Counted from the stretch's first letter, positions 38,263 through 47,694 are shown. The stretch is DNA of 64,000 nt from Gammaproteobacteria bacterium (GCA_020445255.1 JAGRGY010000004.1:108564-172563); one strand, 5' to 3'. Numbers and translations are program-made. Notes: generated from the letters alone by a model not told the origin.

Positions 38263-38837
38263 TGGGTGAAGGCTATCTGACGACACCGGCCGTGTTTCTG
38301 GTACAGGTCGTGTTCGGCCTGTACGCAACGCTGGTGGTGCTGCGCTTTCTACTGCAACTGACGCGGGCCGATTTTTACAATCCGGTCTCGCAGCTGATCG
38401 TGAAGGCGACCAAGCCACTGCTGAACCCATTGCGTCGATTGGTCCCCGGGGTTGCCGGCATGGATATCGCGTCGCTGATACTTGCCTGGATCGTGCTCGC
38501 CATCGAGCAGCTGTTGATCCTCGCGATCATCGGCACCGGTTTCCAGCCCGGCGCCGCACTGCTGCTCGCAATTCCCGAATTGATCACGCTGATCATCAAT
38601 ATCTTCCTGTTCGCGATCCTGATCCAGGTGGTCATCAGCTGGATCAACCCCGGCAGCTACAACCCGGCGATCAGTCTGATCAGCAGCTTGACCGAACCAC
38701 TGCTCGGCCCGGTGCGGCGCCGCATGCCGAACATGGGCGGGCTGGATTTGTCGCCGATGGTGGTAATGATCGGTCTGGTTCTGCTCGAGATGCTGTTGAT
38801 CCCGCCGATCAGGGGGCTGATCGGTCAGCTGTTGTAA
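38259..38837 (+). CDS. yggT: YggT family integral membrane protein
   Basis: A 192-residue inner-membrane protein made of two YggT repeats, each with two hydrophobic helices (e.g. FGLYATLVVLRFLLQLT, and IFLFAILIQVVISWINPG in the second). The family is linked to osmotic or division functions in other bacteria without a fixed role. It overlaps proC by four bases and is followed by yggU three bases later. Confidence 0.93.
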   Translation: MMGEGYLTTPAVFLVQVVFGLYATLVVLRFLLQLTRADFYNPVSQLIVKATKPLLNPLRRLVPGVAGMDIASLILAWIVLAIEQLLILAIIGTGFQPGAALLLAIPELITLIINIFLFAILIQVVISWINPGSYNPAISLISSLTEPLLGPVRRRMPNMGGLDLSPMVVMIGLVLLEMLLIPPIRGLIGQLL

Positions 38838-38839
38838 CC

Positions 38840-39136
38840 GTGGGGACATGGTTCCGCTGGGACGGCCCCGATCTCATCCTGCAGATCAAGGTTGTCCCCA
38901 AGGCCGCCAGCGATGAGCTCGCAGGGATCCATGGCGACCGGATGCGGGTGCGCATCACCGCGCCACCCGTGGACGGCAGAGCCAACACCCACTTGGTCGC
39001 ATGGTTGGCCAAACTGTTCGGCGTTCCCCGATCCAGTATCAATATCGAGTCCGGCGCACTCGGCAGGAACAAGCGCCTGCGCATCACCGCGCCGACGCAC
39101 CTGCCCGATCTGATCCCGCCTCCGCAGACACGCTGA
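38840..39136 (+). CDS. yggU: YggU/DUF167 family protein
   Basis: A 98-residue conserved small protein of unknown function. Typical family core: LQIKVVPKAASDELAG, RVRITAPPVDGRANTHLVAWLAKLFGVP and SSINIESGALGRNKRLRI. It starts with GTG at 38840, three bases after yggT. Order proC-yggT-yggU is conserved in Gammaproteobacteria. Confidence 0.92.
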   Translation: MGTWFRWDGPDLILQIKVVPKAASDELAGIHGDRMRVRITAPPVDGRANTHLVAWLAKLFGVPRSSINIESGALGRNKRLRITAPTHLPDLIPPPQTR

Positions 39137-39162
39137 CCACCGCGCAGCGCACGCCCGAGATG

Positions 39163-39192
39163 TTTCCCCACGTGCATGCGCTGACCTATACT
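39163..39192 (+). promoter_or_regulatory. Candidate promoter of the dynamin-like gene
   Basis: TATACT at 39187-39192 is a good -10; TTTCCC at 39163-39168 is a weak -35 with an 18-base spacer. It lies about 100 bases before the dynamin-like start, behind yggU. Confidence 0.4.
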
Positions 39193-39296
39193 CGACGCTA
39201 AAACCCAAGCGGTAGCCACCCGACCGCGACGGGAAGATAACAACAAAGCGGCGAACGCGTGCCGAGCCTGCAGCCGCCAGGGTGGCAAGAAGACCC

Positions 39297-41234
39297 ATGC
39301 TCGATACATCGCTGTCGGACCAATTGGATGCCTTGCGCAGCTGGCAGAGGACGCAGTTGCGCGTGCTCGCGCAGTTGCGCCCCTGGCTACGCCAGCAGGG
39401 GCTGTGCGTCGCAGAGGCACGTCACACCATCGCGCGCGCCACACATGCGCTCGACGATCATCGGCTCACCGTCGCTGTGGCCGGCGAGTTCTCGCGCGGC
39501 AAAACCGAGCTGCTGAACGCGCTGTTCTTCGCCGACCTCGGCTGTAGACTGCTGCCGACCGACGCCGGACGCACGACCATGTGTCCAACCGAGATCTTCC
39601 ACGACGCCGCGCGTGCACCGATGCTGCGTCTGTTGCCGATCGAAACCCGCAGCGGCGAACATTCGCTCGCCAGGTTGCGTGACGGCGATGATCACTGGCA
39701 CGAGGTTGCGCTCAACCCTGCCGATCCCGTATCGGTCGCCACGGCGCTGCAGGCGCTGACCCAACAGCGCGCCGTCCCCGGCGCGGTAGCCGCAGAACTC
39801 GGTCTTGCGACCGCGCCGTGCGGCGATGCCGGACTTACGCTGATCCCGCGCTGGCGTCTGGCCCAGGTCAACATCCCACACCCGCTGCTCGACCAGGGTC
39901 TGCGTATCCTCGACACCCCCGGACTGAACGCGATCGGCAGCGAGCCCGAACTCACCTACGAGATGCTGCCGGCCGCGCACGCCGTGATCTTCGTACTCGG
40001 CGCAGACACCGGCGTCACCCAATCCGACCTCGAGATCTGGCAGCGTTTCATCCAACACCCGCGGTACAACCGTCGACCGGGGCTGATGGTCGTGTTGAAC
40101 AAGTCGGACACGCTTTGGGATGACCTGCGTCCGGTACAGCAGATCGCCGAATCGATCTGCCGCCAGTGCCAGTCCGTGGCCGAAACGCTGGGCGTGGGGA
40201 CGACCCAGGTGTTCGCAGTGTCCGCGCAGAAGGCGCTGGTCGCGCGGGTCCAGGGCAACCCGGATCTCGAGCGTCGCAGCGGTATCGCTGCGCTCGAGTC
40301 GCACATTGCCGGCACCGTGATGGGCGACAGAATGCGCCTGATCCAGGCCGAGCACACGCGTCTCGTCGTGCGTGCCATCGACGTGCTCGAAAGTGTGATC
40401 AGCGGCCGCCTGGAGCAAAATGCCGCACAGCGGCGTGACCTGCTCGACCTGGCCGGACGCAGCGACGCCGCGATCAGGAAGATGCTGACGGTCACGCAAA
40501 ACGACTACCGCCGCTACCAGAACAACCTCGAAACCTACAGACGCCGGGTCGACGGCTTTCATCGACGCACCGCGCGCCTGTCGAATGCACTGGATCCGGC
40601 AACGCTGGATGCCCGGCTGCAGGAACTCCGCCAGTCGATGAGCGGCGCATGGACGACGATCGGCCTGCGCGACGCGATGCGGACGCTGTTCGACGAGCTG
40701 AATGCCCGCATCGATGTCGCTCGCCGAGAGGCCCAGCAGATGAGGCGCCAGTTGCGACGTGTACACCGCCACTTCGAACTCGAACACGATCTCAGGCTGA
40801 CGCCGCCGCCGATGTTCTCGATCGTGCACCAACAGGTCGAGCTCAGTCTGCTCGATCGCGAAGCGGAGCAGTTCCGCAACAGCGCGCGCACGACCTTGAT
40901 GGAACAGCGCTTCGTCATTCGCCGCTATTTCGACACGATTGTGACCCGCGCAAGCCGAATCGTAGCCGATGCACACGAAGATGCCCGGCAGTGGGCGGAT
41001 ACCGTCATGGCGCCGTTGACTGCCGAGATCAAGACCTACCGCGAAACCCTTGCGCAGCGAATCGAGGACCTGCGCGAGACGGCCGAGTCACGCAAGACCA
41101 TCCAGCGACGGATCGTCGCCTTGCGCCACGACAGCACACGTCTGCAGGCACAGCTGGGCGCGTTGAGCCGTGTCAGGCAAACGATTGCCTCCCCGGAGCA
41201 GGGTCGAGCCGCGGAGGCGAGCGGGCAGAACTGA
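39297..41234 (+). CDS. Bacterial dynamin-like GTPase
   Basis: A 645-residue protein. G1 P-loop GEFSRGKTELLNALFF near 60, G3 DTPGLNAIG near 205 and G4 VLNKSD near 265 mark a GTPase of the dynamin superfamily; G2 probably lies in the TDAGRTTMCPTEIF segment. The rest (~330-640) is long alpha-helical coiled coil, with no obvious transmembrane paddle. Related bacterial proteins remodel or protect membranes or associate with the chromosome. ATG at 39297 is preferred over GTG at 39282. It is not part of the usual proC-yggT-yggU group and has its own candidate promoter. Confidence 0.88.
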   Translation: MLDTSLSDQLDALRSWQRTQLRVLAQLRPWLRQQGLCVAEARHTIARATHALDDHRLTVAVAGEFSRGKTELLNALFFADLGCRLLPTDAGRTTMCPTEIFHDAARAPMLRLLPIETRSGEHSLARLRDGDDHWHEVALNPADPVSVATALQALTQQRAVPGAVAAELGLATAPCGDAGLTLIPRWRLAQVNIPHPLLDQGLRILDTPGLNAIGSEPELTYEMLPAAHAVIFVLGADTGVTQSDLEIWQRFIQHPRYNRRPGLMVVLNKSDTLWDDLRPVQQIAESICRQCQSVAETLGVGTTQVFAVSAQKALVARVQGNPDLERRSGIAALESHIAGTVMGDRMRLIQAEHTRLVVRAIDVLESVISGRLEQNAAQRRDLLDLAGRSDAAIRKMLTVTQNDYRRYQNNLETYRRRVDGFHRRTARLSNALDPATLDARLQELRQSMSGAWTTIGLRDAMRTLFDELNARIDVARREAQQMRRQLRRVHRHFELEHDLRLTPPPMFSIVHQQVELSLLDREAEQFRNSARTTLMEQRFVIRRYFDTIVTRASRIVADAHEDARQWADTVMAPLTAEIKTYRETLAQRIEDLRETAESRKTIQRRIVALRHDSTRLQAQLGALSRVRQTIASPEQGRAAEASGQN

Positions 41235-41418
41235 TCCGTCAGCATCCGCCACCGCACGATCGCGCCTGTGCACCGGCAGGGCTTTTGCCACAGGGCACTG
41301 AAATTTCGGCCGTCCCGCGCTGGTCTATATTAAGCACATGCCGAGCGCACACCCGCATCCGCGGGGGCTCGCAGCAACATGCGAAAATAACGATGAACTC
41401 ACATCGGAGGAGTTTTTG

Positions 41419-41862
41419 ATGACGATTTTCAAGGGATCCATCGCCGCGGTTTGCGCATGCCTGCTCGCGGCGGCCGCCTGGGCCGAAAACAGCACCCATG
41501 CCGGCGGCTATACGATCCATCACAATGCCCTGACCACCGACAACCTGCCGGTACAGGTCGCCAGCGCCTACAAGATCCAACGCAGCAAGAACCGCGCACT
41601 GCTCAATGTCAGTGTGATTCGCGACGAACCGGGCACGACCGGTATCCCGGTGCATGCGCGGATCCGCGCTGTCGCACAGAACTTGTACGGCCAGATCCGG
41701 CCTATCGAGATGCGCGAGGTGGTAGAAGACACGGCGATCTACTACATCGCCGACTTCCCGGTCGCCAACCGCGAAGTGTTGAACTTCCAGCTCGAGATCA
41801 TGCCGGAGGGCGGTCGTTACCCGTTGCGCGCCAGCATGCGCCAGGAGTTTTTCACCGACTGA
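41419..41862 (+). CDS. DUF4426 exported protein
   Basis: A 147-residue protein with a signal peptide ending at AAAAWA-E and a domain rich in beta strands, YTIHHNALTTDNLPVQVA to YPLRASMRQEFFTD, that I read as DUF4426. The function is unknown. In Pseudomonas a similar gene lies near proC/yggT, so its position here is conserved. ATG at 41419 has GGAGG at 41406-41410. A TATATT -10-like box lies at 41326-41331. It converges with the next gene after only nine bases. Confidence 0.75.
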   Translation: MTIFKGSIAAVCACLLAAAAWAENSTHAGGYTIHHNALTTDNLPVQVASAYKIQRSKNRALLNVSVIRDEPGTTGIPVHARIRAVAQNLYGQIRPIEMREVVEDTAIYYIADFPVANREVLNFQLEIMPEGGRYPLRASMRQEFFTD

Positions 41863-41871
41863 TGCCGGTGC

Positions 41872-42537
41872 TCACGCGCGCAGCGCCAGATAGATCTGCA
41901 CGATACCGAACGCAACCACGAGCGCACCCGCGGCAGCCCTGACCGCGGGACGGCGCACCCAACGCTGGAGTTGGGCGGCGGCAACCCCCATCAGCAGCAG
42001 ATTGGGCAGCGTGCCGAGACCGAACGCCAGCATCAGCGCACCGCCGTGGATTGCACCGCCCGCGCCAACGGTCCACACCAGGGCACTGTAGACGAGACCG
42101 CACGGCAGCCACCCCCACAGCAGTCCGAGCAACAGCGCCTGTCGCACTGAGCGCACCGGCAGCAGGCCGCGGCCGAGTGGTTCGATGCGACGCCACAGAC
42201 CGCCGCCGATGCGTTCGATGCGACTCAACAGGCTCGACCATCCACCGAGATAGAGTCCGAGCAGGATCATGAACACACCGGCAAACACCTGCAGCAGACG
42301 CTGCGCATGCTGCACCGGCAGCAGGCCGGAAAAATAGAAACCCAGCACACCCATCAGCGCACCCGCCGCGGTGTAGCTGACGATGCGACCGGCGTTGTAA
42401 GACAACAGCAGCGGCCATTGCCGTTGCGATGGCAGGCCGAACGACAGCGCACCGACGATGCCACCGCACATCCCGACGCAGTGCACCCCGCCCAACAGGC
42501 CGACGAAAAAGGCGCCGATCAGGTCCATTTCAGGCAT
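41872..42537 (-). CDS. TauE/SafE-superfamily small membrane transporter (UreH/DsbD-like)
   Basis: A 221-residue protein with about six membrane helices. GLLGGVHCVGMCGGIVGAL at the start and LLWGWLPCGLVYSAL in the middle, each with a Cys in a helix, are typical of the sulfite exporter/UreH-like group often found with cytochrome oxidase or metal genes. These may move copper, thiols or reducing power across the inner membrane. It overlaps ampG by eight bases if the ATG at 42537 is used; ATG at 42528 avoids overlap. Confidence 0.78.
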   Translation of the reverse strand: MPEMDLIGAFFVGLLGGVHCVGMCGGIVGALSFGLPSQRQWPLLLSYNAGRIVSYTAAGALMGVLGFYFSGLLPVQHAQRLLQVFAGVFMILLGLYLGGWSSLLSRIERIGGGLWRRIEPLGRGLLPVRSVRQALLLGLLWGWLPCGLVYSALVWTVGAGGAIHGGALMLAFGLGTLPNLLLMGVAAAQLQRWVRRPAVRAAAGALVVAFGIVQIYLALRA

Positions 42538-43903
42538 CGTCTTCGCGCGCCTCGAGCCGGGTATAACGCCCCGCAAGCCATACAAGCACCAGCACCGGCA
42601 CGCCCATCAGCGACACCAGGACAAAAAACCGCTGGTAACCGATCTGGTCGACGATGACACCCGAAAATCCACCGAGAACCTTTGGGAACAGCAGCATCAG
42701 CGAACTGAACAATGCGTACTGCGTCGCCGAGTACTGCACATTGGTCAACGCCGACAGGTAGGCCACAAATGCCGCCGTTGCCAGGCCGCCGGCCAGGTTG
42801 TCCATCGCGACAACGCCGATAAGCAGCGGCACGGAAGCCCCGACATTGGCCAGCACCGCGAACAGCAGATTCGTCACCGCGACGAGGAGGGCCCCGGCGA
42901 ACAGAATACGCATTACGCCCAGGCGATTGACCAGCACACCACCGACCACCGCACCGAGCAGCGTCATCGCCACACCGAACACCTTGGTGACGTTGGCCAC
43001 CTCGGTTTTGGTGAACCCCATATCGACGTAGAACACGTTGGCGATCACGCCCAACACGATGTCGGAGATACGGTAGGTCGCGATCAATGCCAGCACCAGC
43101 AGCGCGAGCCAGCCGTAGCGGCCGAAGAAATCGATAAACGGGCTAAGGACCGCGGCCCATATCCAGCTCACGACCGGTTTCAGCCAACCCGGCAAGCCGG
43201 TGATGAACACCGGTTCATGCGTGGCTTCCGCAGGTGGGCGCGCCGGTGGGTGCGGTTCGCTGACCAGGAGCGTGGTCAGGATGCCGACCCCCATCAACGC
43301 CGCCATGGCGAGATAAGCCACGTGCCACGGTGCTTGCTGATAGGTCGACTCGTCAGGATCCACCCAGGCCGCCAGCCACAATACGCCGGCCCCGGCAACG
43401 ATCATCGCCAACCGATAGCCGATCATATAGGTTGCTGCCATCGCCGCCTGCAGGCGCGAGCCACCGCTCTCGATGCGGAAGGCGTCGATGACGATATCCT
43501 GCGTCGCCGATGCGAACGCGACCAGCACAGCCAACCGGACCAGCCGATGTAGATCGACCTGCGGATCGCTCGCCGCCATGCCCGCCAGGCCCGCGGCAAT
43601 CGCCAATTGCGCCAGCAGCAGCCAGCTGCGCCGACGACCGAGCAGGCCCGCCAGCAGCGGGATGTGCAGGCGATCGACCAGCGGCGCCCAGACCCACTTG
43701 AAAGCGTACGCCAGCGCCACCCAGCTGACGAAACCGATTGTCGAGCGATCGACGCCGGCCTCACGTAACCAGTACGACAGCGTGCCGAACACCAGGAACA
43801 GCGGCAGCCCGGACGAGAATCCGAGCAACAGCAGCGTCAACGGGCGTGGCTGAAGGTAGATACCAAACGCGTCCCGCCAGCCGGCGACCGCATCAAAGCG
43901 CAT
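42530..43903 (-). CDS. ampG: AmpG-type major facilitator permease
   Basis: A 457-residue twelve-helix MFS protein. [42 protein letters not shown] and [12 protein letters not shown] are hallmark AmpG segments; it imports anhydro-muropeptides for cell-wall recycling. Loop between helices 6 and 7 is polar ([14 protein letters not shown]). It overlaps the end of the nuclease gene by 11 bases and the small transporter gene downstream, so the three are likely one transcript. Confidence 0.9.
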   Translation of the reverse strand: MRFDAVAGWRDAFGIYLQPRPLTLLLLGFSSGLPLFLVFGTLSYWLREAGVDRSTIGFVSWVALAYAFKWVWAPLVDRLHIPLLAGLLGRRRSWLLLAQLAIAAGLAGMAASDPQVDLHRLVRLAVLVAFASATQDIVIDAFRIESGGSRLQAAMAATYMIGYRLAMIVAGAGVLWLAAWVDPDESTYQQAPWHVAYLAMAALMGVGILTTLLVSEPHPPARPPAEATHEPVFITGLPGWLKPVVSWIWAAVLSPFIDFFGRYGWLALLVLALIATYRISDIVLGVIANVFYVDMGFTKTEVANVTKVFGVAMTLLGAVVGGVLVNRLGVMRILFAGALLVAVTNLLFAVLANVGASVPLLIGVVAMDNLAGGLATAAFVAYLSALTNVQYSATQYALFSSLMLLFPKVLGGFSGVIVDQIGYQRFFVLVSLMGVPVLVLVWLAGRYTRLEAREDDA

Positions 43904-44666
43904 AAGCGTAATCCACGGTCAGCGGCGCATGGTCCGAGAAGCGCTTGTTGCGGTAGATCGAGGCGCCGGTGATCAGTCCGCGCAGGCCCGGTGTGACCAC
44001 TTGGTAGTCGATACGCCAACCGACGTTCTTGGCCCAGGCCTGGCCACGGTTCGACCACCAAGTGTATTCGTCTGGGTTCTGATTGACGACACGAAATGCG
44101 TCGACGAAACCGATCGGCCCGAACAACTGGTCGAGCCACGCCCGTTCCTCGGGCAGAAAACCCGAGTTCTTCAGGTTGCCGCGCCAATTCTTGATGTCGT
44201 CCTTGGTGTGGGCAATGTTCCAGTCGCCGCAGATGATGTACTCGCGGCGTCCGCGTCGCAGCCGTCGCAGCAGCGGCGTCATGCGCGCCATGACGTCGAA
44301 TTTGACCTGCTGCCGGAGTTCGCTGGACGAGCCGGACGGCAGGTAGAGCGACACCACGCTGAGATCGCCGAAGCGCGCCTCGATCCAGCGCCCCTCGGCG
44401 TCGAAATCGTCCCAGCCCAGACCCTCGATGACCTCGTCGGGCTCACGCCGGGCGTAGATGCCGACACCGCTGTAGCCCTTCTTTTCGGCCGGATGGTAGT
44501 AGCAGTTGAAACTCGGCGGCCAGTAGGCGCGCTCATTGAGCTGATCAACCTGCGCCTTGAGTTCCTGCAGGCATACCAGATCGGCCGACTGGCGACGCAG
44601 CCAGGCATAGAAGCCTTTGCGCGCCGCCGAACGGACACCGTTGACATTGAGACTGATGACGCGCAT
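43893..44666 (-). CDS. Crc/exodeoxyribonuclease III family nuclease, catalytic residues kept
   Basis: A 257-residue EEP-family protein. [26 protein letters not shown] (catalytic Glu), GDWNIAHT (Asp/Asn), DIKNWR and SDHAPL (Asp/His) show an intact ExoIII active site. Its place divergent from pyrE and its sequence (RREYI, KNWR, TPGLR) match Crc of Pseudomonas, the RNA-control protein that has lost these residues. So it may be the nuclease form of that lineage, or simple xth. ATG at 44666 starts the conserved strand; ATG at 44675 is also possible. A perfect TATAAT lies at 44679-44674 on this strand. Confidence 0.9.
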   Translation of the reverse strand: MRVISLNVNGVRSAARKGFYAWLRRQSADLVCLQELKAQVDQLNERAYWPPSFNCYYHPAEKKGYSGVGIYARREPDEVIEGLGWDDFDAEGRWIEARFGDLSVVSLYLPSGSSSELRQQVKFDVMARMTPLLRRLRRGRREYIICGDWNIAHTKDDIKNWRGNLKNSGFLPEERAWLDQLFGPIGFVDAFRVVNQNPDEYTWWSNRGQAWAKNVGWRIDYQVVTPGLRGLITGASIYRNKRFSDHAPLTVDYAYAL

Positions 44667-44747
44667 GCACGCCATTATACGCAGGCACCCTTGTCAGTCC
44701 GGCATGCCTTTCGCACAATGCCTCTTCCGCCCGAAGGTGACCGCCCC

Positions 44748-45389
44748 ATGCAAGACTATCAGCGTGAATTTCTGGACTTTGCCCTCGACCTGGGCGTACT
44801 GCGCTTCGGCCGGTTTACGCTGAAATCAGGGCGCGTGAGCCCCTATTTCTTCAATGCCGGACTGTTCAACACCGGCGCTGCGCTGGCGCGCCTGGGGCGT
44901 TTCTACGCGCACACGATCGTCGATTCCGGGATCCGCTTCGACGTGCTCTACGGACCGGCCTACAAGGGGATCCCGCTCGCGGCCGTTACCGCCGCTGCAC
45001 TCTTCGATCAACACGGCATCGACGTGCCTTACGCGTTCAACCGCAAAGAGACGAAAAGTCACGGCGAGGGGGGAAGCATCGTAGGGCACGCGCTCGAAGG
45101 TGACATCCTGATCATCGACGACGTGATCACCGCGGGCACCGCGATCCGTGAATCGATGGATATCATCGCCGCCGAGGGTGCACGACCAGCCGGTGTCGTG
45201 ATCGCACTCGACCGTCAGGAGCGCGGCACGGGTGAGCGTTCGGCCATCCAGGAGGTCGAGGCCGAATACGCCATGCCGGTTGCCGCGATCGTGCGCCTGG
45301 CGGATCTGATCGACTTCATCCAACAACGCGGCGAAGCCGCAGAGCACCTCAGCAACATCGAGGCGTATCGACGCGAGTTCGGCGTGTGA
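44748..45389 (+). CDS. pyrE: Orotate phosphoribosyltransferase
   Basis: Adds PRPP to orotate in pyrimidine synthesis. 213 residues. Motifs: [41 protein letters not shown] and the PRPP loop [20 protein letters not shown] at 44748. It is divergent from the Crc/ExoIII-like gene and ends six bases from the convergent TSUP gene. Confidence 0.97.
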   Translation: MQDYQREFLDFALDLGVLRFGRFTLKSGRVSPYFFNAGLFNTGAALARLGRFYAHTIVDSGIRFDVLYGPAYKGIPLAAVTAAALFDQHGIDVPYAFNRKETKSHGEGGSIVGHALEGDILIIDDVITAGTAIRESMDIIAAEGARPAGVVIALDRQERGTGERSAIQEVEAEYAMPVAAIVRLADLIDFIQQRGEAAEHLSNIEAYRREFGV

Positions 45390-45395
45390 TCGTGC

Positions 45396-46145
45396 TCAGC
45401 CGAGCACCAGCTTGATACCGACCATCAGCGTTATCGCCTCGAACGCGCGCTTGATCCAGCGGTTGCCTTTCAGAATCGCCAGATGCGCACCGGCATAACC
45501 GCCGAGCAGCGACCCAAGCAGAAGTGCCGGCAGCCAGTCCCAGCGCACCTCGCCCAGCATGCCGAGTGCGATTGCGCCGGCGCCATTCCAGACGATACCG
45601 ACGAGCACCAGGGTGTAGGCGACGGCCTGGCGGTAGTCCGCACCGAACCAGCGCACCAGCCACAGGGTCACGAAAAGGCCAGTGCCCGAGGTCAGCGAAC
45701 CGTTGAGCGCACCGATCAGGAACAGGCCGATCGCACCGACGTAAAGGCCCTTTCCGCTGCGGTTGCGCGGTTGTTCGACCATGCCCATCTCACCCTTGGC
45801 GATCGAGTACAGACCCAGGCCGATCGTCAGCACGCCCAGCGCGATTTCCGCGGATCGTCCGGGAACTTGCAGGATCAGACTCGCGCCTAACAAGACACCG
45901 GGCACGCCGGTGCAGATGATGAACAGTACGAACTGGCGTCTGAGGCCTTTTTCGCGCAGATGGCGCAGGGTGGCGCCCACACCGAGCGCAACCGTGGCGA
46001 TCTTGTGCGTTGCCAGCGCGGTTCCGAACGACAGGCCGAGGAAGATCAGCACAGGAAACTGCAGCAAGCCGGCGCCACCTCCGGCGAACGCTGAAAACAG
46101 GTTGGCCAGCAATGAAATGATGAAAAGTGTGAATTGTTCGAACAC
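45396..46145 (-). CDS. TSUP (TauE/SafE) family sulfite/sulfonate-type permease
   Basis: A 249-residue protein with seven to eight membrane helices. LLANLFSAFAGGGAGLLQFPVLIFLGL (first repeat) and AIGLFLIGALNGSLTSGTGLFVTLWL (second repeat) are the two-fold TSUP signature. Family members export sulfite, sulfoacetate or similar anions; the substrate here is not readable. GTG at 46145 is the start, within a 10-base palindrome TGTTCGAACA. It converges on pyrE. Confidence 0.87.
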   Translation of the reverse strand: MFEQFTLFIISLLANLFSAFAGGGAGLLQFPVLIFLGLSFGTALATHKIATVALGVGATLRHLREKGLRRQFVLFIICTGVPGVLLGASLILQVPGRSAEIALGVLTIGLGLYSIAKGEMGMVEQPRNRSGKGLYVGAIGLFLIGALNGSLTSGTGLFVTLWLVRWFGADYRQAVAYTLVLVGIVWNGAGAIALGMLGEVRWDWLPALLLGSLLGGYAGAHLAILKGNRWIKRAFEAITLMVGIKLVLG

Positions 46146-46159
46146 TTGGCCGCTAACTG

Positions 46160-46179
46160 GACTGGCCAGTCATTATAAT
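46160..46179 (+). promoter_or_regulatory. Palindrome plus perfect -10 box before the coiled-coil gene
   Basis: GACTGGCCAGTC (46160-46171) is a perfect 12-base palindrome directly followed by TATAAT (46174-46179). No -35 sequence is seen at the proper distance, which would suit a promoter that depends on an activator, or repression by a protein on the palindrome. It lies in the 70-base divergent gap shared with the TSUP gene. Confidence 0.45.
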
Positions 46180-46215
46180 GTCGGTTTTGCCATGTCCGCA
46201 GCCCATGAACATTCA

Positions 46216-47214
46216 ATGCGTCGCACCGTGCGCCACCTGTTTGTAATCGTGCTGGTGTCCCTGCTGTCGATCGCCGCCCACGCGCGCAGCATCAAGTGCT
46301 GGACCGACGAGGACGGCAACACGGCGTGCGGCGACGCGGTTCCGCCCAAGGTCGTCAACAAGGGTTATCGGGTTCTGAATGACCGCGGCATGGAGGTCAA
46401 GCGCGAGGAACGTGCGCTCACACCGGAAGAGCTCGAGCGCCAAAGGGCGCTCGCAGCGTTGCGGGCCGAACAGCAGAAGCTGCTGGAGGAACAGCAGGAA
46501 CGCGACCGCACACTGCTGAATCTCTATCAGACTGAAAACGATCTGTTGATGGCGCGCGATGGCAAGATCGCCCAGATCGAGAGCCAGATCCGGCTCAACC
46601 ATAACGAGATCCGGCGCCTGAAGACCCGGCTGTCCGACTTCCAGGCATCCGCGGCACAGGCGGAACGCAGCGGCAAACGGCTGAGCAAGACACAAGAGGC
46701 GAATCTCGACAGCACGCAACGCTCGATAGAGCGGTCCTACGCGATCATTCTGAGCAAGGAAGACGAGAAACGCGAAACCCTGGAGCATTACGACTACGAT
46801 CTCGAACGCTTCCGCAAGCTCAACAACACCGGCGCGCGGGCCGCAGCGACCGAACGCACGAGCGACTTCGAGTTTCCGGATCTGGTCGACACCGCGGTCC
46901 ACTGCACCGACTCCGCCGCCTGCGGACGCATCTGGGAAGCCGCGCAGGGCTATGCGCGTAAGAATGCGACGACCGCCGTGGATCTCGCTGCCGAACGCAT
47001 CCTGGTGACTGCACCGCCCCGCAACCTGCACGACATCAGCATTACCGTGTCACGCCTCGAAGACCTCGACGGCGGCGGTGAACGGATATTCATGGATGTG
47101 CAGTGCGCAAACTTCACCGAAGGCCGCGACTTCTGTCGTGGCGCCGAGGTGCAGCGGATTCGCGACAACTTCAAACCTGCGCTCGGCATCGGCCCGCCGA
47201 AGTCCAGCGATTGA
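46216..47214 (+). CDS. Exported coiled-coil protein with DUF4124-like N-terminus
   Basis: A 332-residue protein. Signal peptide (HLFVIVLVSLLSIAAHARS), then a short Cys-paired module (IKCWTDEDGNTACGDAVPP) like DUF4124, a long coiled coil (~60-200, repeats of RLK/QAE/ERQ) and a C-terminal domain with four further cysteines. Probably periplasmic, forming disulfides. Function unknown. ATG at 46216 gives a normal signal peptide; an upstream ATG at 46192 is also in frame. It is followed by a VOC-fold gene 20 bases on. Confidence 0.8.
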   Translation: MRRTVRHLFVIVLVSLLSIAAHARSIKCWTDEDGNTACGDAVPPKVVNKGYRVLNDRGMEVKREERALTPEELERQRALAALRAEQQKLLEEQQERDRTLLNLYQTENDLLMARDGKIAQIESQIRLNHNEIRRLKTRLSDFQASAAQAERSGKRLSKTQEANLDSTQRSIERSYAIILSKEDEKRETLEHYDYDLERFRKLNNTGARAAATERTSDFEFPDLVDTAVHCTDSAACGRIWEAAQGYARKNATTAVDLAAERILVTAPPRNLHDISITVSRLEDLDGGGERIFMDVQCANFTEGRDFCRGAEVQRIRDNFKPALGIGPPKSSD

Positions 47215-47233
47215 TCGGACCGTGGCGGCGGCC

Positions 47234-47677
47234 ATGGTCGGCCTGGGTCACGTCGTCATGTGCGCGCGCGACCTCGAACATTCCCTCGCGCTCCATCACA
47301 ACGCTGTCGACCATGGCGCGACCGCGTGCATATTCCGCGGCCGGGCCACCACGCTCAGCGGAGACGGCACGCCCCACGAACGGATCTCGATTGGGATCGG
47401 CGTTGCACCCGACGTGCCGCATGGCCGGCGAGTCGACATCCACCACACCGGCTGGCGCATAGTCGACAGCTGGGAGGCATTGCGCGGCGCCCATCGCCGC
47501 AACGTCGGTGCCGGCTGCGCGTTCAACGACATCGCCGATCACACCGCCGGCCGGAGCATCTACCTGCACGAACCAGACGGTAACGCATCGGAGGACCAAA
47601 ACGACGGTCCGACGGCGGATTGCCGCGATCTCGGCGGCTGCACCAGCGAACCGGCGAAGCCGTTGTCACTGGACTGA
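47234..47677 (+). CDS. VOC-fold (glyoxalase/bleomycin resistance-like) protein
   Basis: A 147-residue protein. GLGHVVMCARDLEHSLALH at the start and DHTAGRSIYLHEPDGNASE near the end are the paired beta-alpha-beta motifs of VOC proteins, with His and Glu in usual metal-ligand positions. The substrate is unknown. The C-terminal ~30 residues are low complexity. The middle is less well conserved than in most family members, so the call is tentative. It converges with slmA. Confidence 0.55.
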   Translation: MVGLGHVVMCARDLEHSLALHHNAVDHGATACIFRGRATTLSGDGTPHERISIGIGVAPDVPHGRRVDIHHTGWRIVDSWEALRGAHRRNVGAGCAFNDIADHTAGRSIYLHEPDGNASEDQNDGPTADCRDLGGCTSEPAKPLSLD

Positions 47678-47694
47678 GCGAAATGCCGGCGGCG

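Noticed and set aside
39387..40976. A 529-codon open frame on - opposite the dynamin-like gene
   Set aside because: Composition is typical of antisense GC-rich sequence; the + frame carries the GTPase motifs.
44641..44680. TTGACA (44641-44646) and TTATAC (44675-44680) as a pyrE promoter
   Set aside because: The spacing is 28 bases, far too long for sigma-70, and TTGACA is inside the nuclease coding sequence.
47234..47677. VOC gene considered a pseudogene because its middle is poorly conserved
   Set aside because: The frame is intact from a plausible ATG to its stop, and both end motifs with their His and Glu remain.
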